A stretch of 64,000 nucleotides of DNA. Source: Saccharothrix deserti. Its GTDB lineage: Bacteria > Actinomycetota > Actinomycetes > Mycobacteriales > Pseudonocardiaceae. The stretch covers positions 114,732 through 178,731 of the forward strand of contig NZ_ML775960.1 of the NCBI RefSeq assembly GCF_009769385.1, in the 5' to 3' direction. The translations under genes and the position numbers were made by a program. The notes under the pieces were generated by a model. That model did not search any database. It was given only the letters and a program-made list of their open reading frames with translations, and was not told the origin of the DNA. Shown piece by piece: positions 52,977 to 60,779 of this stretch; the stretch's first letter is position 1, and the number at the start of each line of letters is the position of its first letter.

Positions 52977-53741
52977 CTACTTGGTGGCCAGCCTCAACAA
53001 CGCCCACAGCTGGGCGATCGCGTCGTGGTCACCGGTCGTCGGCGGCAGGTCCCGGTCCGGGATCCGGCCCCACAGCCAGCGGTAGACCTGCATCGGCGTG
53101 CCGTTCACCTCGCCGTTAGCCGACGCCGCCTCCTCCTCCCCGACCAGCCGCGCCACCGCCGGGTCCGGGCCGGTCGTCGCCAGCCACACCCTGCTCCCCG
53201 TGCGGATCGCCACGGTGCCCTCACGGGTGCCGCGCACGCCGAGGATGTCCAGCCGGTGCCCCAACCAGAGCGACAGGATCTCGTCCACGCCGTCCTCGGC
53301 CACGTCGTCGTCCACGGTGTCGACCGGCAGCCCGGCCGCCGCCTGCACGTCCATCCGGTGCACGGTCGACTCGTGCGCCAACCGCCGCGCCCAGAAGTTG
53401 TGGTTCCGCTCGGCCGGCCACCACGTCTCGCACGGGTCGTCCGGCCCGCGCGCCCGCAGCGCCCGCACCAACGGCGGAACGCCCGAGCGGACGTACTCGG
53501 GCAGCGTCTGCCCCACCTCCGGGTCCTGCTGCCACACCAGGGGTTGGCTGCCTTCCCTCAGCCACGTCGACACCATCCGGTACGTGCTGCCCACGTGCCG
53601 CGCCGTCTCCCCGAGGTTGAGCCCCGGGCACGCCGGCACCTGGCGTTCCGGGCGCTGTCCTTCGGCCGACGCCGCCAGGCGCTCGGCTTCGTGCTCCACC
53701 ACGTCGATCAGGCGGTCGTAGGCGACCAGTCCCCTGCTCAC
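52977..53741 (-). CDS. Mycothiol-dependent maleylpyruvate isomerase family protein
   Basis: Protein of 254 residues with an N-terminal DinB-like four-helix domain and metal-binding His residues (GLNLGETARHVGSTYRMV; HESTVHRMDVQAAAGLP), followed by an MDMPI C-terminal domain. Family members use mycothiol as cofactor or bind metal; the substrate here is unknown. The GTG start overlaps the HEPN stop (GTGA), so the two are translated together. This operon sits behind a LexA box, which suggests a role in damage or thiol stress. Confidence 0.83.
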   Translation of the reverse strand: MSRGLVAYDRLIDVVEHEAERLAASAEGQRPERQVPACPGLNLGETARHVGSTYRMVSTWLREGSQPLVWQQDPEVGQTLPEYVRSGVPPLVRALRARGPDDPCETWWPAERNHNFWARRLAHESTVHRMDVQAAAGLPVDTVDDDVAEDGVDEILSLWLGHRLDILGVRGTREGTVAIRTGSRVWLATTGPDPAVARLVGEEEAASANGEVNGTPMQVYRWLWGRIPDRDLPPTTGDHDAIAQLWALLRLATK

Positions 53742-54151
53742 AGTCCGTCCTCGTACATGATCTCGTCGACCAGCTCGGTGAACTGCGCCGCTTGGCGCAC
53801 CAGGTCGTCGGCTGCGCGCTGGGTGACCTGCCGGGTGATGCCCGCCTGCACGGCCGCGCGCGTCGCCGAGCACTCGGCGAAGAACGCGGCCCACTCGCGC
53901 AACTCCGGCGCGAGGCGGGGCAGCAGGACCCACACGCTGGTCGGCTTGGCGCGGCCCCGGTGGGGTCGGCCCCTCGCCGCCAGCACGGCCGCCGCGGCCC
54001 GCATCGCGGCCAGGTAGGCCGTGGCGAAGCGGGTGGGCGGTGCGGGGTCTCGTTCGGCCTCGACCAGGCATTCTCGGGCCTGGGCGAGCAGGGTCACCGC
54101 CGACACCGGTGGTAGCGGGAGGGGAATGCGGCGGGGGAAGGTCTGAGTCAT
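53738..54151 (-). CDS. SAV_6107-type HEPN domain protein
   Basis: Protein of 137 residues, mostly helical (VSAVTLLAQARECLVEAERD; FATAYLAAMRAAAAVLAARG; VWVLLPRLAPELREWAAFFA), of the SAV_6107-like HEPN group, which recurs near translesion polymerase genes in actinobacteria (from memory). The canonical HEPN RNase motif Rx4-6H is not seen in its last helix, so it may be a non-catalytic member. The ATG at 54151 has a GAGGAGG site; a LexA box and a perfect hairpin precede it. Confidence 0.72.
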   Translation of the reverse strand: MTQTFPRRIPLPLPPVSAVTLLAQARECLVEAERDPAPPTRFATAYLAAMRAAAAVLAARGRPHRGRAKPTSVWVLLPRLAPELREWAAFFAECSATRAAVQAGITRQVTQRAADDLVRQAAQFTELVDEIMYEDGL

Positions 54152-54208
54152 CTCGCGGCCTCCTCGCGGCGTCGGGACAGCGACGACCGCCGCGGGGAGA
54201 CGGCGGCA

Positions 54209-54245
54209 CTTGGTGGTGGGGCGCTTCCCCCGCCCCACCACCAAG
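54209..54245 (-). other. 15-bp hairpin in the leader of the HEPN operon
   Basis: CTTGGTGGTGGGGCG and its exact complement flank the 7-nt loop CTTCCCC, in the 101 bp between the LexA box and the HEPN start. No T-run follows on the minus strand, so it may act on mRNA stability or as an attenuator rather than as a terminator. Confidence 0.65.
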
Positions 54246-54252
54246 GCATTGC

Positions 54253-54268
54253 TCGAACAAACGTTCGA
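54253..54268. promoter_or_regulatory. LexA box of the HEPN operon
   Basis: TCGAAC-AAAC-GTTCGA has perfect half sites and extends to 8-bp arms (GCTCGAAC / GTTCGAGC). It lies between the HEPN operon and the divergent YbaK gene (66 bp before the latter). Confidence 0.88.
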
Positions 54269-54333
54269 GCTAGATCAGACTATCCTGCCGGCCCGGCACT
54301 CCTCAAGCCGACCGCACGTGGTCTTATGGACGG

Positions 54334-54834
54334 GTGAGCGCACTCGACCACCCCGGCATCCGCAAGGTGGCCGCCGCACTGTCCGAAGCGGGACACCACG
54401 ACGCGGCGAACGGGATCCGCGTGCTGGCCGACGCCGTCCGCACCGCCGCCGCGGCGGCCGAGGCGGTGGGTGTGCCGGTCGGCGCGATCGCCAACAGCCT
54501 GGTGTTCGCCGCGGTACGCCACGGCGTCGCCTCGCCACTGCTCGTGCTCACGTCCGGCGCGCACCGGGCGGACACGGCGAAGCTCGCCGCGCTGGCGGGC
54601 GCCGACTCGATCGAACGGGCCACACCCGATTTCGTGCGCGAGCACACCGGCCAGGTGATCGGCGGTGTCTCGCCGGTGGGTCACCCGACCGCGATCCGCA
54701 CGTTCGTCGACGTGGCGCTGGAGCAGTACGAGGTGGTGTGGGCGGCGGCCGGGCACCCGCACGCGGTCTACCCCACGACCTACGCGGGTCTGGTGGACCT
54801 GACCGGTGGCACACCCGCCGAGGTCGCCCGGTGA
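54334..54834 (+). CDS. YbaK/EbsC family aminoacyl-tRNA deacylase
   Basis: Protein of 166 residues with the YbaK/ProRS-editing fold: VPVGAIANSLVF, the conserved Lys/Asp region (RADTAKLAAL) and the Gly-rich end (GGVSPVGHPTAIRTFVDVAL; AAAGHPHAVYPTTYAGLV). It removes mischarged amino acids such as Cys or Ala from tRNA in the known family. The GTG start at 54334 is divergent from the HEPN operon. It is coupled to the following GNAT gene by GTGA. Confidence 0.92.
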   Translation: MSALDHPGIRKVAAALSEAGHHDAANGIRVLADAVRTAAAAAEAVGVPVGAIANSLVFAAVRHGVASPLLVLTSGAHRADTAKLAALAGADSIERATPDFVREHTGQVIGGVSPVGHPTAIRTFVDVALEQYEVVWAAAGHPHAVYPTTYAGLVDLTGGTPAEVAR

Positions 54835-55391
54835 CCGCCGCGCCGTCGCAGCGGATCGTCGCGCTGTCCGCGCGGGAGTTGAACTCCCGGCTGGACGAGG
54901 CGCTGGCGCTCTACGTCAGCGCGATGGACTACCCGCCCGGCACGGCCGAGCAGCGCGCGCCCATGTGGTTGGCGCACATGCTGCGCGACGGCTGGCGGTG
55001 CGTGGTGGCGTTGGGCGAGCAGGACGAGCTGATCGGCATCGGCTACGGCTACCGCGGCTCGGTCGGCCAGTGGTGGCACGAGCAGGTGCGGCACGGGCTG
55101 ACCATGGTGGCCGGGCCGAAAGCGGTCGAGGAGTGGATGCGCGACTACTTCGAGCTGACCGAGCTGCACGTGCTGCCGCGCGCGCAGAGCCGCGGTGTCG
55201 GGGAGCAGCTGTTGCGCAACCTGCTCGAGGGCGTGCCGAGTTCGCGGGTGCTGCTGTCCACTCCGGAGGGTCCGAGCAAGGCTTGGCGGCTGTACCGGCG
55301 CACGGGTTTCGTGGACGTGCTGCGGCACTACCAGTTCACCGGCGACCCGCGGCCGTTCGCCGTGCTGGGCCGCACCCTGCCGATCACCTGA
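54831..55391 (+). CDS. GNAT family N-acetyltransferase
   Basis: Acetyltransferase of 186 residues starting at a GTG that overlaps the YbaK stop. The acetyl-CoA site is visible as LHVLPRAQSRGVGEQLLRNLL, and the C-terminus has AWRLYRRTGFVDVLRHYQF. The substrate is unknown. Its stop codon lies in a perfect 22-bp tandem duplication and an intrinsic terminator follows. Confidence 0.87.
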   Translation: MTAAPSQRIVALSARELNSRLDEALALYVSAMDYPPGTAEQRAPMWLAHMLRDGWRCVVALGEQDELIGIGYGYRGSVGQWWHEQVRHGLTMVAGPKAVEEWMRDYFELTELHVLPRAQSRGVGEQLLRNLLEGVPSSRVLLSTPEGPSKAWRLYRRTGFVDVLRHYQFTGDPRPFAVLGRTLPIT

Positions 55392-55422
55392 CCCCGCACG
55401 GCCGATCACCTGACCCCGCACG
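55379..55422. repeat. 22-bp perfect tandem duplication across the GNAT stop codon
   Basis: Two identical 22-nt units start GCCGATCACCTGACC. The TGA of the GNAT gene is in the first unit and is repeated in the second. Confidence 0.85.
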
Positions 55423-55486
55423 CTTCGCAGGGGTCCCCGCCAGGGGACCCCTGTCTTGATTTTACCGGCGGGGTCCGACAATTCCG
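55420..55486. repeat. Dispersed terminator element, copy B
   Basis: This segment matches copy A at 52798 over about 67 bp. It holds a perfect hairpin (CAGGGGTCCCC / GGGGACCCCTG, 55428-55453) followed by TCTTGATTTT, ending the YbaK-GNAT transcript. On the minus strand TTGTCGGAC-N8-TAAAAT (55481-55459) matches the RecA-independent promoter consensus well. Confidence 0.78.
55428..55463 (+). terminator. Intrinsic terminator of the YbaK-GNAT operon
   Basis: An 11-bp stem with a 4-nt loop followed by a T-rich tail (TCTTGATTTT). Confidence 0.75.
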
Positions 55487-55488
55487 GG

Positions 55489-56121
55489 CTAGAACGGCGA
55501 GACGAATCCCGTCGCCTGGAGGTACTTGCCCGCGTTCAGGCCCTCGATCTTGCGCAGCTTCGAGTAGACGACCCGGTCGCCGAAGTTGCCCTCGACGGTG
55601 CGGACGTGCGTCGCCTTCCGGCCGGTCCGGTCGTACTTGACCTCGACCACCAGGCCGACGTGCGCGTGCATGTCCGGGTAGTTGCCGTAGACCACGGCGT
55701 CGCCCGGCGCGACGTCGCGCTCGGCGATGTCCTTCCACCGGCCGTTGGCCCTGCCCCACTTCTGCCAGTACGTCGCCCAGTGCCCCTGGTCGAGCACGGA
55801 CGCGCCGGGCGCGGGCCTCATCGACGGCCGGGTGGGCACGCCCGCGGTCGTCCAGGCCCAGTTGACGAACACGCCGCACCACTCGGCCGGGCGCAGGATG
55901 CCCTGGCCGATCTCCTGGTACCGCTGCGGGTAGTAGTTGGCGTTCGTCTCGCGCGCGCCGACCTCGCGCAGCGCGTGGTCCACGATGTCCTGCCGGATGC
56001 GCCACTGGGCCTGGTCGCCGACCCCGCCCGGTTGGGCCGGCGCGTACCCGGGGGCTCCGCCGATCAGCAGCGCACCGGCCAGCACCACACCGAGTGCGGC
56101 CCGCATGACACGTCTGGTCAT
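55489..56121 (-). CDS. Secreted CHAP-domain peptidoglycan hydrolase
   Basis: Exported protein of 210 residues with a signal peptide (MRAALGVVLAGALLIGGAPG) and a CHAP-like amidase/endopeptidase fold: the catalytic Cys in AEWCGVFVNWAW and the His in HAHVGLVVEV. It may cleave wall peptides during growth or division. The ATG at 56121 has a G-rich ribosome site. Confidence 0.83.
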   Translation of the reverse strand: MTRRVMRAALGVVLAGALLIGGAPGYAPAQPGGVGDQAQWRIRQDIVDHALREVGARETNANYYPQRYQEIGQGILRPAEWCGVFVNWAWTTAGVPTRPSMRPAPGASVLDQGHWATYWQKWGRANGRWKDIAERDVAPGDAVVYGNYPDMHAHVGLVVEVKYDRTGRKATHVRTVEGNFGDRVVYSKLRKIEGLNAGKYLQATGFVSPF

Positions 56122-56164
56122 CAGATCCCCCTGCCCCTTGTCCGCCCGCACATCCAACACCGGC

Positions 56165-56199
56165 CCCGGTGACCTCGGCGTGAGGCCGGGGTCACCGGG
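56165..56199. terminator. Hairpin after the DUF885 gene
   Basis: A 10-bp stem CCCGGTGACC / GGTCACCGGG with an inner CGGC/GCCG stem lies between the DUF885 stop and the CHAP start, both on the minus strand. Confidence 0.5.
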
Positions 56200-56208
56200 T
56201 GGCGCACG

Positions 56209-57891
56209 TCAGAGTTCGGCGAGCCGCTCACGAAGAGTGTCCAGCCCCATGGCGCCCATTTCCAAGGCCTGCGTGTGGAAGATCTTGAGGTCGAACGCGT
56301 CGCCGTGCCGGGCGCGGGCCTCGTCGCGGGCCGCCAGCCACAGCCGCTCGCCCAGCTTGTACGACGGGGCCTGGCCGGGCCAGCCCAGGTAGCGGTCGAT
56401 CTCGTCGCGCACGTGCGCCGGGTCGGTGATGGTGCGGGTGAGCATGAACTCCAGGCCGAGGTCCGGGGTCCACCGCTCGCCCTCGTGGAAGCCGGTGCCC
56501 TTGGGGATCTCCAACTCCAGGTGCATGCCGATGTCGATGATCACCCGCGCCGCGCGGAACAGGTGCGCGTCGAGCATGCCGAGCAGGTCGCCGTCGTCGT
56601 CGAGGTAGCCGAGTTCGCGCATCAGCCGCTCGGAGTACAGGGCCCAGCCCTCGCCGTGGCCGGACACCCAGCACAGCAGCCGCTGGAACTCGTTCAGCTT
56701 CTCCGCCTGGTAGACGGCCGTGGCGATCTGGAGGTGGTGGCCGGGCACACCCTCGTGGTAGACGGTCGTGACCTCGCGCCAGGTGGAGAACTCCTCCTTG
56801 TCCTCCGGCACGGACCACCACATGCGGCCGGGTCGGGTGAAGTCCGGCGTGGGACTGGTGTAGTACGCGCCGACGCCGCCGCCGGGCGGCGCGATGCGGC
56901 ACTCCAGCTTCATCAGCTCGTCGGGCAACTCGAAGTGCACGCCCCGGACGTCCCTCAGCGCCTTGTCGGACAGCTCCTGCATCCACGACTGGAGGCCGTT
57001 CTTGCCGTGCACCAGGTAGCGCGGGTCGGCGTCCAGCGCGGCGGCGGCCTCGGCGAGCGTGGAGCCCGACTTGATCCGGTTCGCGACCTGCTTCATCTCG
57101 GTCTCGATGCGGCTGAACTCCGCCCAGCCCCACTCGTAGGCCTCGGCCAGGTCGAAGCGGGAGCCGGTGAAGTAGCGGGACTGCAGCCGGTAGATGTCCT
57201 CGCCGACGGCGTCCTTCTTCGGGGCCTTGGGCGCGAGGTCGTCGCGCAGGAACACGGCCAGGTCCCCGTACGCCTCGGCGGCGGCCTTCGCGCCCGCCTC
57301 CAGGTCGGTGCGCAGCGCGCCGTCCGCCGGGGCTTCGGCGATCAGGTCGGCGAAGAACGACCTGCCGCCCGAACGGCCCGCCCACCGGTCGCACTGCTCG
57401 GCGACCCGGCTGACCTGGCGCAACGCCGACACGCGCCCCTTGTCGGCGGAGTAGGCGAGGCCCGCGCGCAGGTTCGCCACCGCGTCCGGCACGGCGGTGA
57501 GCCGCTTGGCGATCACGGCCCAGTCGTCGGCGGTCTCGGCGGGCATCTGGTCGAACACCTCGCGCAGCGCCTGCACGGGGCTGGCGATGACGTTGAGCGC
57601 GCCCTCCACCAGGCCGGCCTCGTGCAGCTCGACGTCCAGGCCGACCCGCTCCTGGAACACGGCCTTCGCGTCGGCCTCCGACTTGTCCGCGGGCTCGGCC
57701 GCGGCGATGGCCGCGAGCGCCCTCCGGGCCAACTCCTCGCGGGCGGCGTGGCCCTCCGGCGAGTAGTCGGTCAGCCGGTCGTCGTAGCCGGGCTTGCCGA
57801 TGAACGTGGCGGTCAACGGGTCCGCTGCCGCGTAGTCGGCCACGAACTGGTTGCTGATGCCGTGCACGCCGGCCGAGGAGGAGGTTGACAT
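56209..57891 (-). CDS. DUF885 family putative metallopeptidase
   Basis: Protein of 560 residues of the DUF885 family, related to zinc metallopeptidases: the HExxH-like motif appears as VYHEGVPGHHLQIA at about 400, with HGEGWALYSERLM downstream. The N-terminal two thirds is helical. There is no signal peptide, so it is cytoplasmic. The ATG at 57891 is preferred over 57900. Substrate unknown. Confidence 0.86.
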   Translation of the reverse strand: MSTSSSAGVHGISNQFVADYAAADPLTATFIGKPGYDDRLTDYSPEGHAAREELARRALAAIAAAEPADKSEADAKAVFQERVGLDVELHEAGLVEGALNVIASPVQALREVFDQMPAETADDWAVIAKRLTAVPDAVANLRAGLAYSADKGRVSALRQVSRVAEQCDRWAGRSGGRSFFADLIAEAPADGALRTDLEAGAKAAAEAYGDLAVFLRDDLAPKAPKKDAVGEDIYRLQSRYFTGSRFDLAEAYEWGWAEFSRIETEMKQVANRIKSGSTLAEAAAALDADPRYLVHGKNGLQSWMQELSDKALRDVRGVHFELPDELMKLECRIAPPGGGVGAYYTSPTPDFTRPGRMWWSVPEDKEEFSTWREVTTVYHEGVPGHHLQIATAVYQAEKLNEFQRLLCWVSGHGEGWALYSERLMRELGYLDDDGDLLGMLDAHLFRAARVIIDIGMHLELEIPKGTGFHEGERWTPDLGLEFMLTRTITDPAHVRDEIDRYLGWPGQAPSYKLGERLWLAARDEARARHGDAFDLKIFHTQALEMGAMGLDTLRERLAEL

Positions 57892-57996
57892 GCGCCGCAC
57901 GTTACCTGCGGGCCGTGTCCCTCCAACAGGTAATTAGCCAGGCTCACGACCGTGTCCCGCCGGTCAACTTTTGACCGCTGCCGGCAGGATGACCTG

Positions 57997-58647
57997 GTGT
58001 CCAGAGCCTCCGCGCTCCTGCTGCCGGTGTTCCTCCTCGCGCTGTTCTCGCTGACGGGGTGCGTCCGGCTGCACGCCGCCATGGCGTTGTCCCAGGACGA
58101 CCGGGTGTCCGGCGAGATCACCGCCGCCACGCCGCCGACCCAGGACAACGACCCCGGCCCGCAGCTGAAGGTGCCGAACGAGCTGGCCAGCCGGGTCACC
58201 ACCAAGCCGTACAAGGTCGACGACTACGTCGGCACGCAGCTGTTCTTCAACGGGTTGACGTTCGACGAGGTGCGGACGCTGTCGGCGGCGACCAGCGCCT
58301 CGTCGAGCCGGTACCAGCTGACGTTCCGGCGGTCGGGCGACCTGGTGACGCTGTCGGGCTCGGTGGACCTGACGCAGGTGCCGCCGGAACGCGCCGACAT
58401 CCAGGTGAAGATCAGCTTCCCGGGTGAAATCATCGACACGAACGGGCGAGAAGAGGACGACGCGACCATCGCGTGGTCCCCGAAACCCGGTCAGGCGTCG
58501 ATGCTGACGGCGACGGTCCGGTACGCCGGTGAGAACTCGGTGTCGTACTTCGGGTGGACGATGCTGGTCGCCGGCTTGACCGGTGGGGCGGCACTGATCG
58601 TGCTGATCCTGGCGATCGTCGCCCACCGCCGCAGCCAAGTCGCTTGA
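57997..58647 (+). CDS. LppM-like DUF3153 lipoprotein
   Basis: Lipoprotein of 216 residues with a signal peptide and lipobox (FLLALFSLTGCVRLHAAM), a soluble exported domain (about 40-180) and a C-terminal transmembrane helix (TMLVAGLTGGAALIVLILAI). This layout and its place beside metF and a polyprenyl synthase match Rv2171 (LppM), linked to lipoglycan biology in mycobacteria. The GTG at 57997 is the likely start. Confidence 0.82.
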   Translation: MSRASALLLPVFLLALFSLTGCVRLHAAMALSQDDRVSGEITAATPPTQDNDPGPQLKVPNELASRVTTKPYKVDDYVGTQLFFNGLTFDEVRTLSAATSASSSRYQLTFRRSGDLVTLSGSVDLTQVPPERADIQVKISFPGEIIDTNGREEDDATIAWSPKPGQASMLTATVRYAGENSVSYFGWTMLVAGLTGGAALIVLILAIVAHRRSQVA

Positions 58648-58719
58648 ATAGCCACCACGCCGCCGAGCAGTGATCCTCGGTGTCGCGGTTCACCGACCAC
58701 GACACCGAGGCCGTCAACC

Positions 58720-59604
58720 TCAAGCGCGAGCGGGCACCAGGCCGAGGCGGCCGACGATCTCGCGGGTCGCCTTCGACCGGTTGAACGTGTAGAAGTGCAG
58801 GCACGGCACGCCCTCGGCGAGCAGCCGCTCCCCCATCTCCGTCACCACGTCGATACCGGCCTTGCGGAACCCCACCGGGTCGTCCACGTACGGGTCCAGC
58901 CGCCGGGCGAGCGAATCCGGCACGGGCGCGCCCGACAGCTCCTCCGTCTTCGCCAACGTCCGCGGCGTGGTCAACGGCATGAGGCCGGGGATCAGGACGG
59001 TGTCGCAACCCAGCGCGGCCACCCGGTCACGCAGGCGCAGGAAGTCGTCCGGCTGGAAGAACAGCTGCGCGATCGCGAAGTCGGCGCCCGCACGGATCTT
59101 CCGCACCAGGTACTTGGTGTCCTCGTCCAGGTTCGTCGACCGGGGGTGGCCGTACGGTGACGCCGCGACGCCGACGCAGAAGTCGCCCAGCTCACGGCAC
59201 AGCCGGACCAGTTCCTCGGCGTAGGTCAGGCCCTCCGGGTGGGGCACCCACTCGGCGTTCGGGTTGCCGGGCGGGTCGCCGCGCACGGCGAGGATGTTGC
59301 GCACGCCGACCGCCGCGTACCAGCCGATCACGTTGCGCAGCTCGGCCACCGAGTGGTTGACCAGGGTCAGGTGGGCCATCGGCAGCAGGGTCGTCTCCTG
59401 CGCCACCCGGCCGGTGGTGCGGATGGTCCGGTCGCGCGACGACCCACCGGCGCCGTAGGTGATGGACACGAAAGCCGGGTCGAAGGCTTCCAGCTCGCGG
59501 ATCGCGCGCCAGAGCACGGTCTCGTCCGCCTCGTCGCGGGGCGGGAAGAACTCGACGGAGAACACGGGGGAGCCCCCGCGCAGGCGTTCGACCACCGACG
59601 TCAT
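58720..59604 (-). CDS. metF: Methylenetetrahydrofolate reductase MetF
   Basis: NAD(P)H- and FAD-dependent reductase making 5-methyl-THF for methionine synthesis. The 294-residue TIM barrel shows VFSVEFFPPRDEADETVLW, FVSITYGAGGSSRDRT and GADFAIAQLFF. The ATG at 59604 gives the usual N-terminus. It is divergent from the polyprenyl synthase, the same order as in mycobacteria (Rv2172c-Rv2173). Confidence 0.94.
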   Translation of the reverse strand: MTSVVERLRGGSPVFSVEFFPPRDEADETVLWRAIRELEAFDPAFVSITYGAGGSSRDRTIRTTGRVAQETTLLPMAHLTLVNHSVAELRNVIGWYAAVGVRNILAVRGDPPGNPNAEWVPHPEGLTYAEELVRLCRELGDFCVGVAASPYGHPRSTNLDEDTKYLVRKIRAGADFAIAQLFFQPDDFLRLRDRVAALGCDTVLIPGLMPLTTPRTLAKTEELSGAPVPDSLARRLDPYVDDPVGFRKAGIDVVTEMGERLLAEGVPCLHFYTFNRSKATREIVGRLGLVPARA

Positions 59605-59709
59605 GCCGGTAAGCCTAGAGGTACGTCCGGACAGTGGGAGAGCCCTTTCACTTGATGAGACGAACCCCCCGGTTGGGCGGTCGCCGGCAGCAGAGGTGAC
59701 CATAGACGG

Positions 59710-60777
59710 GTGCCGCCCCACCCGTTGGACCTCGAACTGCCCAAGCACGTCGACGAAGCGTTGGCAGGCTATCTGGCCGACCGCCGGGCACTGGGTGCGC
59801 GCATGGAGGAGAACTTCACCAGCGCCGTCGACGCGCTGGCCGACTTCGTCCTCGGCGGAGGCAAGCGGATCCGGCCGACTTTCGCCTGGTGGGGCTGGCG
59901 GGCCGCGGGTGGCGACCCGGAGGGCGAGCTCGCGGAGGCCGTGCTCACGGCGGTCAGCTCGCTGGAGCTGATCCAGGCCTGCGCCCTGGTGCACGACGAC
60001 CTGATGGACGCTTCGGAAACCCGCCGGGGCATGCCGACCGTGCACGTCCGGTTCGCGCGCAAGCACCGTGCCGAGGGCTGGCTGGGCGAACCGGAGCGGT
60101 TCGGGCTGGCCGCGTCGGTGCTGATCGGCGACGTGGCGCTGGCCTGGGCGGACGACATGCTGTTCGCGGCCGGCCTGCCCACCGACGCCCTCCAGCGGCT
60201 GAGCCTGCCGTGGCGGGACATGCGCACCGAGATGCTGGCCGGCCAGTACCTCGACGTGCTCACCCAGGCACGCGGCGACAGCTCGCCGGACGCCGCGCTG
60301 CGCATCGACCGGCTCAAGACCGCCGCGTACACCGTGGAACGCCCGCTGCACATGGGCGCGGCGATCGGCGGCGGCTCACCGGAGCTGGTGGACGGCCTGC
60401 GCTCGTTCGGCACCGACATCGGGGTGGCGTTCCAGCTGCGCGACGACCTGCTCGGCGTGTTCGGCGACCCGGCGGTGACCGGCAAGCCCGCGGGTGACGA
60501 CCTGCGCGAGGGCAAGCGGACGCTGCTGGTGGCGCTGGGCATGGAGTTCGGCGCGGACGTGCTGCACGAGGCGCTGGGCAAGCCGGACCTGGACGTGGCC
60601 ATGGTGGACGAGGTGCGCGCCCGGCTGCGCGAGGTCGGCGCGGTGGACGCGGTCGAGGAGCGGATCGCCGAGCTGACCGAGTCGGCCCTCACCGCCCTGA
60701 ACCGCGCGCCGATCGCCGAACCGGCCGGTGAGCGGCTGGCGGAGCTGGCGATCAGCGCCACGAAGCGGACCTCCTGA
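59710..60777 (+). CDS. Polyprenyl (geranylgeranyl) diphosphate synthase
   Basis: Isoprenyl chain-elongating enzyme of 355 residues. The first aspartate-rich motif is HDDLMDASETRRG and the second FQLRDDLLG. The conserved GGGKRIRP region and KTAAYTVERPLHMG are intact. It is probably a GGPP synthase that feeds the adjacent carotenoid gene. It starts with GTG, overlaps the crtI spacing by 2 bp and is IdsA2-like in position. Confidence 0.92.
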   Translation: MPPHPLDLELPKHVDEALAGYLADRRALGARMEENFTSAVDALADFVLGGGKRIRPTFAWWGWRAAGGDPEGELAEAVLTAVSSLELIQACALVHDDLMDASETRRGMPTVHVRFARKHRAEGWLGEPERFGLAASVLIGDVALAWADDMLFAAGLPTDALQRLSLPWRDMRTEMLAGQYLDVLTQARGDSSPDAALRIDRLKTAAYTVERPLHMGAAIGGGSPELVDGLRSFGTDIGVAFQLRDDLLGVFGDPAVTGKPAGDDLREGKRTLLVALGMEFGADVLHEALGKPDLDVAMVDEVRARLREVGAVDAVEERIAELTESALTALNRAPIAEPAGERLAELAISATKRTS

Positions 60778-60779
60778 CG

